This document shows positions 53,701-64,000 of a stretch of 64,000 nucleotides of DNA, one piece after another (the stretch's first letter is position 1; each line of letters opens with the position of its first letter). Origin of the DNA: Planctomicrobium sp051465645 (GTDB taxonomy: Bacteria > Planctomycetota > Planctomycetia > Planctomycetales > Planctomycetaceae); contig NZ_CP195790.1 of NCBI RefSeq assembly GCF_051465645.1, positions 620,001 through 684,000 on the forward strand, read 5' to 3'. Made by a program: the position numbers and the translations under genes. Below the pieces are notes generated by a model. It did no database searches and had not been told where the DNA came from. It saw nothing but the letters and a program-made list of their open reading frames with translations.

Positions 53701-55358
53701 GGGGCGAATTGCCCGGCCATAAGGTCGACAAAACAATCGCCGCCACCCGTATGTCGACTCCTGGAGTTGGTCTGATCAGCCCTCCACCGCACCACGACAT
53801 CTATTCGATTGAAGATCTTGCACAGTTGATCTTCGATTTGAAGAACACCAACCCAAGTGCTCGCGTCAGCGTGAAGCTGGTGTCTGAAGTCGGCGTCGGA
53901 ACGATCGCTGCCGGCGTGGCCAAAGGCCATGCTGACAAGATCCTTGTTTCCGGAGATGGTGGGGGAACCGGTGCGAGCCCATTGACCAGTATCAAGCATG
54001 CTGGTCTCCCATGGGAACTCGGGATTTCCGAAGCTCACCAGACTCTCGTGATGAACGATCTGCGAAGCCGCGTTCGTCTGGAGACAGACGGTCAGCTGCG
54101 AACCGGTCGTGACGTTGTGATCGGGTGTATGCTGGGTGCAGAGGAGTTCGGATTTGCAACCGCTCCGCTGATCACCATTGGCTGCATCATGATGCGTAAG
54201 TGTCACCTCAACACTTGCCCTGTGGGCGTGGCGACTCAGGACCCAGTCCTGCGAGCCAAGTTCAATGGACAGCCAGAGTACGTCGTCAACTACCTGTTCA
54301 TGGTTGCTGAAGACGTCCGGGAGATCATGGCTCAGCTCGGATTCCGCACAATCAATGAAATGGTTGGGCGAGCCGATATGCTTGAGTGGAATCCAGAGAA
54401 TGATCACTGGAAAGCCAAGCACCTCGATCTGTCTCAGATTCTGACTAAGGCAGTCAGCGCCTATCCAAACGCTGGTCAATACTGCACTCAGAAGCAGAAC
54501 CACGGGCTGGAAGAAGTTCTCGATCAGAAGCTGCTTCTTCCACGATGTCGGGAAGCAATTGCCAAGGCAGAACCGATCCTGATTGATGTTGATATTCAGA
54601 ACATCGATCGTGCCTTCGGAACCACATTGAGTCACGAAGTTTCCAAGGTCTGGGGACCAGAAGGACTTCCGGAAGACACAATTCGGTTGCGATGTCGAGG
54701 ATCGGCCGGACAGTCAGTCGGTGCCTGGAGCGTTAAGGGAGTCACGATCGAAGTGATCGGTGACGCCAACGACTATGTCGGTAAGGGACTTTCCGGCGGC
54801 AAGCTGATTGTCTATCCACCAGAAGAGAGTTCTTTCGATTCGTCAAAGAACATCATCATCGGAAACGTGGCTCTGTACGGAGCAACCGGAGGAGAGGCTT
54901 ACTTCCGCGGAATTGCTGCTGAACGGTTCTGTGTCCGTAACTCAGGGGCGAAAGCCGTCGTTGAGGGAGTGGGAGATCACGGTCTGGAGTATATGACCGG
55001 CGGTCGTGTTGTGGTGCTCGGGCCAACCGGGCGTAACTTCGCAGCCGGGATGTCAGGCGGAGTTGCGTACGTCTTTGCTCCAGAGCAGGATGAACTCCGG
55101 CTGAATACGAATCTCGAACTGGTTGACTTTGAATCTGTAGTCGATCTGGAAGATGTGGCCGAACTGAAGGAAATGCTGGAGAAGCACCACCTTTACACCG
55201 GTTCACCAGTCGCAAAGCAGATTCTTGATAACTGGGAGAAGTCGTTGACGCAGTTCGTCAAGCTGATGCCTCGCGATTACAAGCGGGCATTGTCTGAATT
55301 GAAAGCCGCTGCAGCAGCCGAGGCGGCAGGGGAAGCAGCAGGAGTGCCTGGTCGATAA
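50757..55358 (+). CDS. gltB: glutamate synthase large subunit
   Basis: NADPH-type GOGAT alpha subunit, 1533 residues with the start at ATG 50757 (GAAGAG upstream; frame open to 50718). The N-terminal glutaminase begins at Cys24 (YEHDSCGVGFVAHIK) after a propeptide. Further on: SRFSTNTFPSW, the FMN domain (SGDGGGTGASPLTSIKHAG), the 3Fe-4S cysteines in MRKCHLNTCPVGVATQ and the C-terminal beta-helix (GATGGEAYFRGIAAERF). It makes two glutamates from glutamine and 2-oxoglutarate. gltD follows 140 bases on. Confidence 0.95.
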   Translation: MITKLTGFPEDHGLYSSDYEHDSCGVGFVAHIKGVPSHQIILDAERINRHMTHRGACGCEENTGDGAGMLTALPDKFLRKVAKAELGVELPAKGRYGAGIVFLPKDDAARDEFKVIVNRLIAEQGQILLGWREVPQRPVEANVGPSALAVEPKVEMLLIGAADGIELQDFERQLYIIKKRASHQIREGKHPAALGFYICTLSNSIIVYKGMLTPEQVFLYYPDLQDEDYESHLAMVHSRFSTNTFPSWDRAQPLRCIAHNGEINTVKGNSNWTNARQGALESQLYGKDLEKLFPIVEKHNSDSGNFDNVMEFLYHSGRKLQEVAMMMIPEAWQNHHAMSDDKRAFYEYFSALQEPWDGPASVSFTDGKFIGACLDRNGLRPSRYYVTHDDKVIMASEVGVLEIDPANVKTKGRLQPGKMFLVDFEQGRLIPDEELKHSVAHQRPYGEWLRRQRVELKDIVKDWMSSGSELPRISDENLLNQMQAFGYTTETMQFMLVPLVNSKKDPIYSMGDDASLACLSDQPRLLYDYFKQLFAQVTNPPIDSIREEVIMSLECYIGPEGNLLDTTESQCHRLRVPHPILTDEETAAIKSLKGEHGWKTKTIDTTWLKSEGTSGLKKRLDEICAEAEQAITDGYAFVVLSDRAAGADRVAISSLLMTGAVHNHLVQKELRTRIGLVVESAEAREVHHFCLLTGYGADAVNPYLAFEAVRDAKDHGHLTGDYTEEKIVQTYREGVSKGMLKVMGKMGISTLASYKGAQIFEAIGLAPDVIQKCFLGTPSRIRGINFEIIAEEHIRRHEQGFPSREESKRLAVLPNMGLVHWRHNGEKHGWNPFTISEIQQAARAGDKDAYKRFAKLVNESSHRQGTLRGLMRFKTGTSIPIEEVESASEIVKRFCTGAMSYGSISAEAHETIAIAMNRLGGKSNTGEGGENYDRFQRMENGDSKRSAIKQIASGRFGVTSWYLTNADELQIKIAQGAKPGEGGELPGHKVDKTIAATRMSTPGVGLISPPPHHDIYSIEDLAQLIFDLKNTNPSARVSVKLVSEVGVGTIAAGVAKGHADKILVSGDGGGTGASPLTSIKHAGLPWELGISEAHQTLVMNDLRSRVRLETDGQLRTGRDVVIGCMLGAEEFGFATAPLITIGCIMMRKCHLNTCPVGVATQDPVLRAKFNGQPEYVVNYLFMVAEDVREIMAQLGFRTINEMVGRADMLEWNPENDHWKAKHLDLSQILTKAVSAYPNAGQYCTQKQNHGLEEVLDQKLLLPRCREAIAKAEPILIDVDIQNIDRAFGTTLSHEVSKVWGPEGLPEDTIRLRCRGSAGQSVGAWSVKGVTIEVIGDANDYVGKGLSGGKLIVYPPEESSFDSSKNIIIGNVALYGATGGEAYFRGIAAERFCVRNSGAKAVVEGVGDHGLEYMTGGRVVVLGPTGRNFAAGMSGGVAYVFAPEQDELRLNTNLELVDFESVVDLEDVAELKEMLEKHHLYTGSPVAKQILDNWEKSLTQFVKLMPRDYKRALSELKAAAAAEAAGEAAGVPGR

Positions 55359-55498
55359 GGCATCTGATTTCAGATCCTTCCAGACACATCTGTTGCTTGA
55401 GACTCGTGAAGCCAGAGACGCCTGCAATTGGGCGGGCGTCTCACTGCCAGCTTCGGATCACTGAACACTGACTACCGAGAACATCGAAATCAAATCCC

Positions 55499-57019
<1,521 letters not shown>

Positions 57020-57208
57020 TCTCGATTCGCCTGTTCATGTGATTTCCCGTGTCACGTCATCCGCATTACGCAGATGACGTGACATTGGCGTTTCTGGCCG
57101 GAAGCACTTCGCACTTGTTGGTCGGTTCCACAAAATTCACCCCCATATGGATCAAAAGTCATGGCTATAATTACGTGAAACTGAAATGCTCAGACGCGTG
57201 AGAAATCC

Positions 57209-57712
57209 ATGTCACATGATGATTCTGTTCGTCCGATCGATCCCGGAGTGCGAATTGGCCACGTTCATTTGAAAGTGGCCGATCTGGAACGCTCGCTTCG
57301 GTTTTACCGTGGTGTGTTGGGATTCGAGATCACCCAAAGATACGGGAAGCAGGCGGCATTCATTTCGGCCGGCGGTTACCATCACCACATTGGCTTGAAC
57401 ACGTGGGAAAGCCTTGGTGGTCGTCCCCCTTCACCGGGAACGACAGGGCTCTATCATGCCGCAATTCTCTACCCCAATCGTCAGGCGTTGGCTGTTGCCT
57501 TGAAGCGACTGGTGGACGCAGAAATCCCTTTGGACGGAGCGGCGGACCATGGAGTCAGCGAAGCTCTGTACTTGCGAGACCCTGATGAGAACGGGTTGGA
57601 ATTGTATTGGGATCGTCCGCAGTCAGAATGGCCGCGAACCTCAACCGGCGAGCTGGCGATGGATACCCGCCGTCTCGATCTTCAAGGTCTGCTGAGTGAA
57701 CTCAAAACTTAA
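57209..57712 (+). CDS. VOC-family (glyoxalase/dioxygenase-like) protein
   Basis: A 167-residue vicinal-oxygen-chelate protein with two beta-alpha-beta-beta-beta halves. GHVHLKVADLERSLRFYRGVLGFEI is the first (quoted in part: LERSLRFYRGVLGFEI), DHGVSEALYLRDPDENGLELYWD the second (cut: LYLRDPDENGLELYW). Metal ligands His, His and Glu are present in their usual places (HVHLKV; AILY; GLELY). It resembles CatE N-terminal halves and other small VOC enzymes; substrate unknown. Confidence 0.8.
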   Translation: MSHDDSVRPIDPGVRIGHVHLKVADLERSLRFYRGVLGFEITQRYGKQAAFISAGGYHHHIGLNTWESLGGRPPSPGTTGLYHAAILYPNRQALAVALKRLVDAEIPLDGAADHGVSEALYLRDPDENGLELYWDRPQSEWPRTSTGELAMDTRRLDLQGLLSELKT

Positions 57713-57749
57713 CAACACTGCCTGTTTGCTTTGTGCGGATCAGAAATAG

Positions 57750-57792
57750 AGACCGGCCGTGGCCGCTCTTCGGGAGCAGCCACGGCCGGTCT
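57750..57792. terminator. bidirectional hairpin between VOC and gltX
   Basis: 14-bp perfect arms AGACCGGCCGTGGC (57750-57763) and complement (57779-57792), loop of 15. Between convergent stops. Confidence 0.75.
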
Positions 57793-57809
57793 TGTTAGAA
57801 ACAGTTTCG

Positions 57810-59366
57810 TTATGGCCGGGCAATAGCGAGCTGAATACGTTTCACACAGCGGTCTCGTCCGAGGAGTTCAAGGCTCTCAAACATCCCAGGACCTGTTGCT
57901 TTTCCAGAAACAGCGATTCTCAATGCGTGAATGATATCGCCGTAGCCGATCTCTTCGCTGGTCATCCAGTCTTTGAATTCGGTCTCAAGATCTGCAGCAT
58001 GAAACGAAGGGGATTTCTCCAGTACGCCGAGATACTTTGTCAGTAGCTCCCGAGCCCGTTCAGGCTTGCGAATCCGTTTCTCGAATGCCGCTTCATCATA
58101 CTTCAACTGGTCGCAGCCAACAAAGAATTCGTCGTAGCTCAGGATGTCGCTGAACAGCTTGAGACGGTCTGCCAGTGCGGTCAGGACCTGCGCGATCTTG
58201 GTACGATCCAGTGCTTCTTCAGTAACGAGGCCGGACTTCACGAGATATGGAACGACTGCATCAACCTTTTCGTCAATGCTGAGCTGGCCGATCCAGTGCT
58301 CCTGATAGGTCAGCAACTTATCGGGATCGAGTCCGGCCGGAGCTTTGACGACTCGATCCAGAGTGAAGTTCTGAGTCACAAAATCGAGGGACATGAATTC
58401 GGTTTTGTCGTCGAGTGACCAGCCGAGTCGCGAGAGTCCATTGAGGACGGCGGCCGGCAGGAACCCAACGGCTTCGTAATACGACACCATCACCGGGTTC
58501 AAAGTCGCCGAATTTCCCAGACCGATCTTCGGAAGCACGTCGTCTGCAATATCGAACAGCTTCTTGAACTGTGGACTTTTGCGGTACTTATCAAGGTTCT
58601 TTTCGCGTTTGCTGAGCTTCTCTTTCGTCCCCGGTGCCGCCACGAACGGGATGTGTGCAAACTCTGGCATCGTTCCGCCAAGAGCTTCAAACAGCAGCGC
58701 TTGCAGCGACGTATTGGTGAGGTGCTCTTCTGCGCGAATGATATGACTGATCTGCATGTCGAGATCGTCAACAACGCTGGCGAAGTTATAGAGCGGCATT
58801 CCATTCGCACGCATGATGACGGGGTCGGCAATCAAACCACAGTCCCATTCAACATGACCACGAACATGATCTTCGATGGAGACCTTGCGAGTCCGGTCGA
58901 TGAAGAAACGGATCACATACGGTGTTCCCTGTGCTTCCAGATCCTCACGTTGTGAATCTGAGAGTTCCAGTGAACGTCGAACGTTGAGATAGGTTCGTTT
59001 CTCCTTTTCCGCTTCTTGACGATCTGCTTGAGACAGCGCTGGCGGATCGAAATCCTTATACGCCTTCCCAGATGCCAGCAGTTCATTGCAACGACGCTGG
59101 TACAACTCCAGCCGTTGAGATTGAAAGTAGGGGCCGTGAGGGCCGCCGACTTCCGGACCTTCGTCCCAATTCAAACCCAGCCATTTGAACGCATCCAGAA
59201 TCGGCTGGAGTGCCGCATCGACGTTTCGTTCCTGATCGGTGTCGTCGATACGCAGGATGAACTGGCCTCCGCAGTGGCGAGCCCATAACCAGTTGAACAA
59301 GGCGGTTCGCATTCCGCCAATGTGCATGTACCCAGTAGGACTAGGGGCAAACCGAGTGCGAATCAT
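57810..59366 (-). CDS. gltX: glutamyl-tRNA synthetase
   Basis: 518-residue class I synthetase. HIGH motif in PTGYMHIGGMRTALF (MHIG) and KMSKS-type KEKLSKREKNL; RIDDTDQER and NFASVVDDLDM are also typical. It charges tRNA-Glu (in this phylum possibly tRNA-Gln too, which GatB then corrects). ATG at 59366. It faces the VOC gene across a terminator and is not in an operon. Confidence 0.95.
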   Translation of the reverse strand: MIRTRFAPSPTGYMHIGGMRTALFNWLWARHCGGQFILRIDDTDQERNVDAALQPILDAFKWLGLNWDEGPEVGGPHGPYFQSQRLELYQRRCNELLASGKAYKDFDPPALSQADRQEAEKEKRTYLNVRRSLELSDSQREDLEAQGTPYVIRFFIDRTRKVSIEDHVRGHVEWDCGLIADPVIMRANGMPLYNFASVVDDLDMQISHIIRAEEHLTNTSLQALLFEALGGTMPEFAHIPFVAAPGTKEKLSKREKNLDKYRKSPQFKKLFDIADDVLPKIGLGNSATLNPVMVSYYEAVGFLPAAVLNGLSRLGWSLDDKTEFMSLDFVTQNFTLDRVVKAPAGLDPDKLLTYQEHWIGQLSIDEKVDAVVPYLVKSGLVTEEALDRTKIAQVLTALADRLKLFSDILSYDEFFVGCDQLKYDEAAFEKRIRKPERARELLTKYLGVLEKSPSFHAADLETEFKDWMTSEEIGYGDIIHALRIAVSGKATGPGMFESLELLGRDRCVKRIQLAIARP

Positions 59367-59819
59367 GATCGAACCAGTCGCTGTGCGTCTGAAATTTGAG
59401 AAACAGTATTTGGGAGATTACCGCGGCCGCCGCAGCAGTCAGGGAGAAGCGTACAAAGATAAGTGATTCACGGTTCTGCGCGAACTGATCGCAGGCGGGA
59501 ACTCCTCGATGAATTCAATCCGCTGCGGCAAATTCGTGTTTTGCAGGGAAGGTTCGATTTGGTGACCGCTTCGGAATTCGCAGCGGCAGAGAGCGAAGCA
59601 GGATCTTGCCATATCGACTTTGTTGGATGTTTCCCTTGTCGAATCTGTTGAGAAGTCCGACAATAGAGGAGACCGGTTCGGTCTATCGGGTCGCCGCGTA
59701 GCAGTCGTCTCGATGAGAGTACGACTGAATGCCGCGTGCCAGATACGCTATGCAATTCCGAGAATTGCATGAAATGCGTGATTTCCCGCCTTGGGCTCTC
59801 TGCTGAATTGATTCCTGCC
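59367..59819. other. divergent region
   Basis: 453 bases between gltX and DUF1501; no gene supported. Other open frames across it lack ribosome sites. Confidence 0.35.
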
Positions 59820-61244
59820 ATGTTTGACTTACCTTTGAACCGTCGTGATTTGCTGAAGCGCTCCGGGCAAGGGATGGGGTATCTCAGCCTCGCTGCCATG
59901 CTGCATCAGAATGCGCCGCAGAAACAATTGCAGGCCGCTGCTTTCTCGCCGATGGCGGCAAAGTCTCCGCAGTTTTCGGTGAAAGCCAAACACGTTATTC
60001 ACATCTTCTGCAATGGGGGGCCGTCGCACGTTGATACGTTTGACCCTAAGCCCATGCTGGAGAAGTATGCCGGGAAAGAGATTCCCAACTCACTTAAGAC
60101 GGAACGAAAGACCGGAGCGGCACTCCCCTCCCCGTTCAAGTTTCAGAAGTATGGCCAAAGTGGAATCGAAGTCAGCGAACTGTTTCACCATACCGCTCAA
60201 TCGATCGACGACATTTGCGTCATTCGTTCGATGCAGGCGAACGTGCCGAATCACGAACCGTCGTTGATGTTGATGAACTCTGGAGACGCCCGTCTTTCTC
60301 GTCCAAGTTTAGGGAGTTGGGTGACTTATGGACTCGGAACAGAGAACGAGAATCTGCCTGGCTTCATTGTGATGTGCCCGAACGGCTATCCGATTAAAGA
60401 GAGCGATAACTGGCGAAGCTCGTTTTTACCAGGAGTTTTTCAGGGGACGTATCTCGACACGAAGCACACTGAAATCGACAAGCTGATTGAACATATTCGC
60501 AACCAGAAGTTGTCGACCGTACAACAGCGGGATCAGTTGGATCTCGTGCAGTCCTTGAACCAAAAGCACCTTGCTGATCGTGGAGTCGATCCTGCTCTTG
60601 AGACTCGAATTCAGTCAATGGAACTTGCTTATCGAATGCAGATGGAGGCAGCCGATGCATTCGACATCAATCATGAACCGAAACACATTCGTGAGATGTA
60701 CGGCGAAGGTGTCCATGCTCGGCAATTGCTAATCGCCCGTCGTCTTGTTGAGCGTGGCGTACGATTTATTCAGTTGTGGCACGGGGCCGGTCAGCCGTGG
60801 GACAATCACGATGACCTTGAAGTGAATCACCGCAAGCTGGCACAGCAGTTAGACCAACCGCTCGGGGCACTGATCAAAGACCTCAAGCAACGTGGAATGC
60901 TCGACGAAACATTGATCATTTGGGGAGGAGAGTTCGGGCGGACTCCAACTGTGGAACTGCCAACCCCGGGATCAAATGCCGGGAAGATCAATGGCCGAGA
61001 CCATAACCATTACGGGTTCACCATGTTTATGGCCGGGGGCGGTGTGAAAGGGGGCCATGTTCACGGAGCAACCGATGAGTTCGGGTTCCAGGCCGTTGAA
61101 GACAAGGTTCACGTTCACGATCTGCACGCGACAATCCTGCGATTGTTGGGCTTTGACCACGAACATCTGACGTACCGCTTCGCCGGCCGTGACTTCCGTC
61201 TCACAGACGTTCACGGAAGCATTGTGAACTCCATCATTGCTTAA
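59820..61244 (+). CDS. DUF1501 protein with Tat-like leader
   Basis: 474-residue protein of the planctomycete-abundant DUF1501 family, a sulfatase/phosphatase-like alpha/beta fold. The N-terminus NRRDLLKRSGQGMGYLSLA is a twin-arginine-type signal. Motifs include HIFCNGGPSHVDTFDPKP, GGEFGRTPT and DHNHYGFTMFMAGGGVKGG, the last with ligands like those of sulfatases. In this phylum such genes often sit beside a DUF1553/DUF1549 partner, which is absent here. Frame open to 59736; ATG 59820 begins the leader. Confidence 0.85.
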   Translation: MFDLPLNRRDLLKRSGQGMGYLSLAAMLHQNAPQKQLQAAAFSPMAAKSPQFSVKAKHVIHIFCNGGPSHVDTFDPKPMLEKYAGKEIPNSLKTERKTGAALPSPFKFQKYGQSGIEVSELFHHTAQSIDDICVIRSMQANVPNHEPSLMLMNSGDARLSRPSLGSWVTYGLGTENENLPGFIVMCPNGYPIKESDNWRSSFLPGVFQGTYLDTKHTEIDKLIEHIRNQKLSTVQQRDQLDLVQSLNQKHLADRGVDPALETRIQSMELAYRMQMEAADAFDINHEPKHIREMYGEGVHARQLLIARRLVERGVRFIQLWHGAGQPWDNHDDLEVNHRKLAQQLDQPLGALIKDLKQRGMLDETLIIWGGEFGRTPTVELPTPGSNAGKINGRDHNHYGFTMFMAGGGVKGGHVHGATDEFGFQAVEDKVHVHDLHATILRLLGFDHEHLTYRFAGRDFRLTDVHGSIVNSIIA

Positions 61245-61280
61245 ATCTGCAATTGATGGTTTTGTGGCACTCATCAAGAA

Positions 61281-61312
61281 AAGCTGCGAACGTTCCATGA
61301 CGTTCGCAGCTT
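61281..61312. terminator. bidirectional terminator before murD end
   Basis: 13-bp perfect arms AAGCTGCGAACGT / ACGTTCGCAGCTT with a 6-base loop, followed by TTTAT on plus. Between convergent stops at 61244 and 61356. Confidence 0.8.
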
Positions 61313-61355
61313 TTTATGTTGGCCTGATCGGCATCGATGCTGATTCGTTTTCGAG

Positions 61356-62792
61356 TTACGGATTTGCCAGTGATCGAACCAATTGTGCGAACTGATCGCC
61401 GCGGTGTTCGTAGTTTCGAAATTCCGCATGGCTGGCACATGCTGGTGAGAGAAGAATGGCATCTCCTTCTTCTGACCAGTCCCATGCCCAGTAAACGGCC
61501 TCTTCGAGTGTCCCGGCCGTTTGAATCCACCCGACGTCGGCGTCTTCGCCAGCCTTCTTCGAACGCTTTTCTTTGGCGACGACTGCGCGATGTTGTTGAA
61601 TGACGCGCTCTTTCAGGGCGTCATCGGTGTCACCAATAAAAATGACGCCTCGAACACGTTCCTGAATTGCTTCGGCGAGAGCCCCAAAGTCGGCCCCTTT
61701 GTCTTTGCCTCCAGCAATGAGCACGATCGGCTGTTGGATTGCAGTCAGAGCAGCTTGTGTGGCTTCCGGTGTGGTTGCTTTCGAGTCGTCGATGAAGGTT
61801 CGCTCTTGAAATTCCGCAATCGTTTCAAGTCGATGTGGCAATCCACGGAATGCGGCGAACGCAGGCACCAGTTTCTCAATTGGAATCTGCATGCCTACCG
61901 TGACCAGTGCGAGTGCTGCTGCGACATTCATCAACCCGTGAGGAGACTGCAACTCGGGAGGCAAATCTGCGAGTTCAATCTTCCATCCGCCGGTCACGGT
62001 TCTCACGATGAGGTGATCGTCGCCCACGACAACGCCGGGCCGATCGCGCCAGCATTCTTTTCCGTACCAAACAACTTTGGCATCTGTGGCCCATAATGCA
62101 AGATCTGCGTCATCCGCATTGAAAGCGATGATCTGATCCGGCTTTTGCCAGGCGCAGACGGTTTGCTTCGCTTCCCGATATGCGTCAAGTGACCCGTGCC
62201 AATCGAGATGGTTGGGGAAGAAATTGGTGACGACAGCGGCATCTGGACTGGGTTTGTGTGAATCGAGTGCTGCAAGTTGGAAGCTGCTGAGTTCCAGTAC
62301 GCACCAGTCATCGGCTGTGAGTGTGTCGAGCGACTTGAGCAGGCTTCCACCAATGTTCCCGCCCAGGTGTGCCGAGAATCCAGCGGCGAGCAGACATTGA
62401 TAGATCAGCGATGCTGTGGTTGATTTCCCTGTACTGCCAGTGACGACGAGTTTCTTCGAAGGACAGCGTTCCCAGAACAGTTCGATTTCGCTGGTGACTT
62501 CGATCCCCTGATCAATCGCCAGTTGCACAAACCGATTGCCGGGACGCACCGCAGGGTTGGCCACTACAAGGTCTGTGTCTGTAAACAGCTCGTCTCGATG
62601 TTCCCCAAGAATCAGGCCTGTGAGTTTTGATTCATCGATCTGAGCCAGACTGCTCGCCAATTGCTCCCGTGTTTGCAAGTCGGTGAGAGTGACTAATGCT
62701 CCCTGACGAAGCAGGTATTCTACGACACCGATCCCGCCTCCGAAGTGTCCCAAACCCATGACTGTGACACGGCGATTCTGGAGGTTCAGCAC
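61356..62792 (-). CDS. murD: UDP-N-acetylmuramoylalanine-D-glutamate ligase
   Basis: 478-residue Mur ligase adding D-Glu to UDP-MurNAc-L-Ala in the cytoplasm. N-terminal GLGHFGGGIGVVEYL, P-loop VTGSTGKSTTASLI (usual GTNGK; here GSTGK), VLELSSFQL, NFFPNHLDWHGSLDAYREAK, HRLETIAEF, DDSKATTPEAT. Presence of murD agrees with planctomycetes having peptidoglycan. Start is GTG at 62792 with a weak ribosome site. It is alone: no other mur/fts genes flank it. Confidence 0.95.
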   Translation of the reverse strand: MLNLQNRRVTVMGLGHFGGGIGVVEYLLRQGALVTLTDLQTREQLASSLAQIDESKLTGLILGEHRDELFTDTDLVVANPAVRPGNRFVQLAIDQGIEVTSEIELFWERCPSKKLVVTGSTGKSTTASLIYQCLLAAGFSAHLGGNIGGSLLKSLDTLTADDWCVLELSSFQLAALDSHKPSPDAAVVTNFFPNHLDWHGSLDAYREAKQTVCAWQKPDQIIAFNADDADLALWATDAKVVWYGKECWRDRPGVVVGDDHLIVRTVTGGWKIELADLPPELQSPHGLMNVAAALALVTVGMQIPIEKLVPAFAAFRGLPHRLETIAEFQERTFIDDSKATTPEATQAALTAIQQPIVLIAGGKDKGADFGALAEAIQERVRGVIFIGDTDDALKERVIQQHRAVVAKEKRSKKAGEDADVGWIQTAGTLEEAVYWAWDWSEEGDAILLSPACASHAEFRNYEHRGDQFAQLVRSLANP

Positions 62793-62951
62793 GTTAGATG
62801 TCTTTCATTTATAGACGGCTGCGGAATTAATCGCTGACTTGAATTGCTGTCACAACTTGAGCCTGGCAGTCTGAGTACAGGTCAAAAGTCGATGTCTTTT
62901 GATGACCTGCTCGCGTGGGACCATGAGCCCGGATTTGAGCTGTCGATGATA

Positions 62952-63533
62952 CTACATCGATTTGGGAGTTGCCTGCGGACCCTTGAAGAAGTCGAGAATC
63001 TTCGGGTTGGATCGAGCGAAAATCGACAACTCGGTCTGAGGGTCTGAATCCTCGCCGGATTGCCCGACGATTTTCCAGAGTTCGCTGGTTGGCTCAATCT
63101 CTAATTGCAAGATTTCTGGCGTCTCGGATCGGGTGGAAATCAGAATGACCCGGCCCGACTTTAACTGCACTTTTTGATTGCCGACGTGAACAATGCCACC
63201 ACCATCTGCTGAGCTGTCGCCTGAATTCGATTCAATGCGGAGCAGTTTTCCCTGCTTGTTCTTCAGTTCGCTGATGTACTTCTTTGAGAACGGGGATGAC
63301 TCAGAGCGGCTGCTTCCATCCGGGAGGTCAGACCAGACGATGAACTTGTTAGAGCCGGGACTTCCCTCGGCAAAGTCAACGAGATTCACCGAGCCTGCCG
63401 TGACACCGGGGATCGAATCAGAGTCCGACCATTGTGCACTCCAGACACTGACTGTGCCTCCAGAAGAGCCGCCGCACCCGCTCGATCCAATGAACAAGCC
63501 CAACACGACAAATAGCGTCAAAGCCCGATTCAT
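62952..63533 (-). CDS. small predicted lipoprotein
   Basis: 193 residues with an N-terminal hydrophobic leader ending GSSGCGG, a lipobox-like Cys (weak: S-S-G-C), so probably a lipoprotein. The mature part is Ser/Gly/Lys-rich and polar, with a predicted beta domain (FIVWSDLPDGSS). No family recognised. It precedes murD on the same strand after a 159-base gap; no promoter could be assigned. Confidence 0.6.
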   Translation of the reverse strand: MNRALTLFVVLGLFIGSSGCGGSSGGTVSVWSAQWSDSDSIPGVTAGSVNLVDFAEGSPGSNKFIVWSDLPDGSSRSESSPFSKKYISELKNKQGKLLRIESNSGDSSADGGGIVHVGNQKVQLKSGRVILISTRSETPEILQLEIEPTSELWKIVGQSGEDSDPQTELSIFARSNPKILDFFKGPQATPKSM

Positions 63534-63829
63534 CTGTGACCCCGTTCCCTGTGTGTCGTACTGTTTCTGTTTGCCGTACTGACTTTACTAATGGCCCGAT
63601 AATGCGACCGCTTTGCAGTCCCTGTTTGGGACCTGAAACTGCTGTTCACTGAAATACGATCTTGAGAATGCTGATGCAATTTCACGAATCGTTTCGGTTC
63701 AGTTTTCCATCTGCTGCCATATGAAGTGTGGCCGAGTCTATTCGACTCGACCACGCGACACATTTGTTGTCAGACGAAAATCTGGGCTCCACGTTCCTGC
63801 TAAGTTAAGAACGTGTCGCTCTCGTCAAA
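63534..63829. other. intergenic region
   Basis: 296 bases between two minus-strand genes. No gene or hairpin found. Confidence 0.35.
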
Positions 63830-64000
63830 CTATTCTAAAGGCAGTCCAACAGCTTCGTTCTCTGCCGCACTGCGAGCAACTGCTTCCAGGAACTCCATGT
63901 ACTGAACTCCGCTTGCGAAGTCAGTCAATGTGACCTTTGTTTCGCCGCGAATCGCAGAGATGAAGTCAGATTCGACCTGCCATCCCCCACGATCGTCGAC
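63830..64000 (-). CDS. Gfo/Idh/MocA oxidoreductase, 3' end only
   Basis: A 57-codon C-terminal piece of a minus-strand gene whose start is beyond the right edge; it stops with TAG at 63830-63832. The segment WQVESDFISAIRGE, LTDFASGVQYMEFLEAVARS and LPL matches the end of Gfo/Idh/MocA-family NAD(P)-dependent sugar oxidoreductases. Too short to show an N-terminal Rossmann fold. Confidence 0.7.
   Translation of the reverse strand, partial: VDDRGGWQVESDFISAIRGETKVTLTDFASGVQYMEFLEAVARSAAENEAVGLPLE

Noticed and set aside
53388..54635. 415-aa minus-strand open frame
   Set aside because: It is antisense to gltB, which has clear motifs throughout; the protein shows no family signature.

Overview
The window looks like chromosomal DNA of a planctomycete, probably of the family Planctomycetaceae. 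The evidence is gene content: a DUF1501 protein, a DUF1080 protein, a neutral ceramidase-type protein, a giant PQQ-like propeller protein, a Nfed-type protease, an ECF sigma factor paired with an FHA/kinase-like protein, and an SGNH hydrolase, in a moderate-GC genome of mostly single genes and short operons. I found no rRNA, tRNA or CRISPR array. The identification rests on reading the proteins, not on a database search.

Layout. 1-8.6 kb is the accessory part: a truncated secreted protein, a methyltransferase, an unknown membrane protein, a nucleoside-type MFS transporter, an SGNH hydrolase and a two-TM/coiled-coil protein resembling the putative AbiC family. Between them lie degenerate copies of a REP-flanked element that carries pieces of a REP-associated tyrosine transposase (RAYT). 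8.6-14.8 kb holds a cytosine/guanine deaminase pair, a DUF1569 protein, a twin-arginine-like secreted protein, a Nfed protease and an NHL propeller. 15.1-22.7 kb is a complete beta-oxidation operon on the minus strand, in order acyl-CoA ligase, thiolase, hydratase/dehydrogenase, acyl-CoA dehydrogenase. 23.6-26.0 kb is an ECF sigma factor followed by an FHA-pseudokinase protein. 27.7-31.8 kb is a SWIM / DUF5691 / MoxR-AAA operon that lacks the VWA partner usual for such clusters.

32-59 kb is rich in glutamate metabolism: delta-1-pyrroline-5-carboxylate dehydrogenase (makes glutamate), gatB, a LysR regulator just upstream of gltB-gltD (glutamate synthase), and gltX. Inserted in this stretch are two very large envelope genes (a 1784-aa PQQ-like protein and a 1234-aa MscS-type channel), DUF1080, a ceramidase-like protein and an orphan GH2-type sugar-binding domain. 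59.8-64 kb has DUF1501, murD, a small lipoprotein and the 3' end of a Gfo/Idh/MocA oxidoreductase cut by the window edge.

The most unusual feature is the RAYT/REP family at 1.66-8.6 kb. One unit (about 1926-2487) is a decayed transposase gene. Three others (1662-1924, 3806-3978, 8357-8603) are internal-deletion miniatures in which the transposase N-terminus is joined almost directly to its C-terminal YP-DWG region. Their 3' flanks fold into a hairpin whose position is kept while its sequence changes. Another pattern is that all eight convergent gene junctions contain an inverted repeat likely to act as a two-way terminator.
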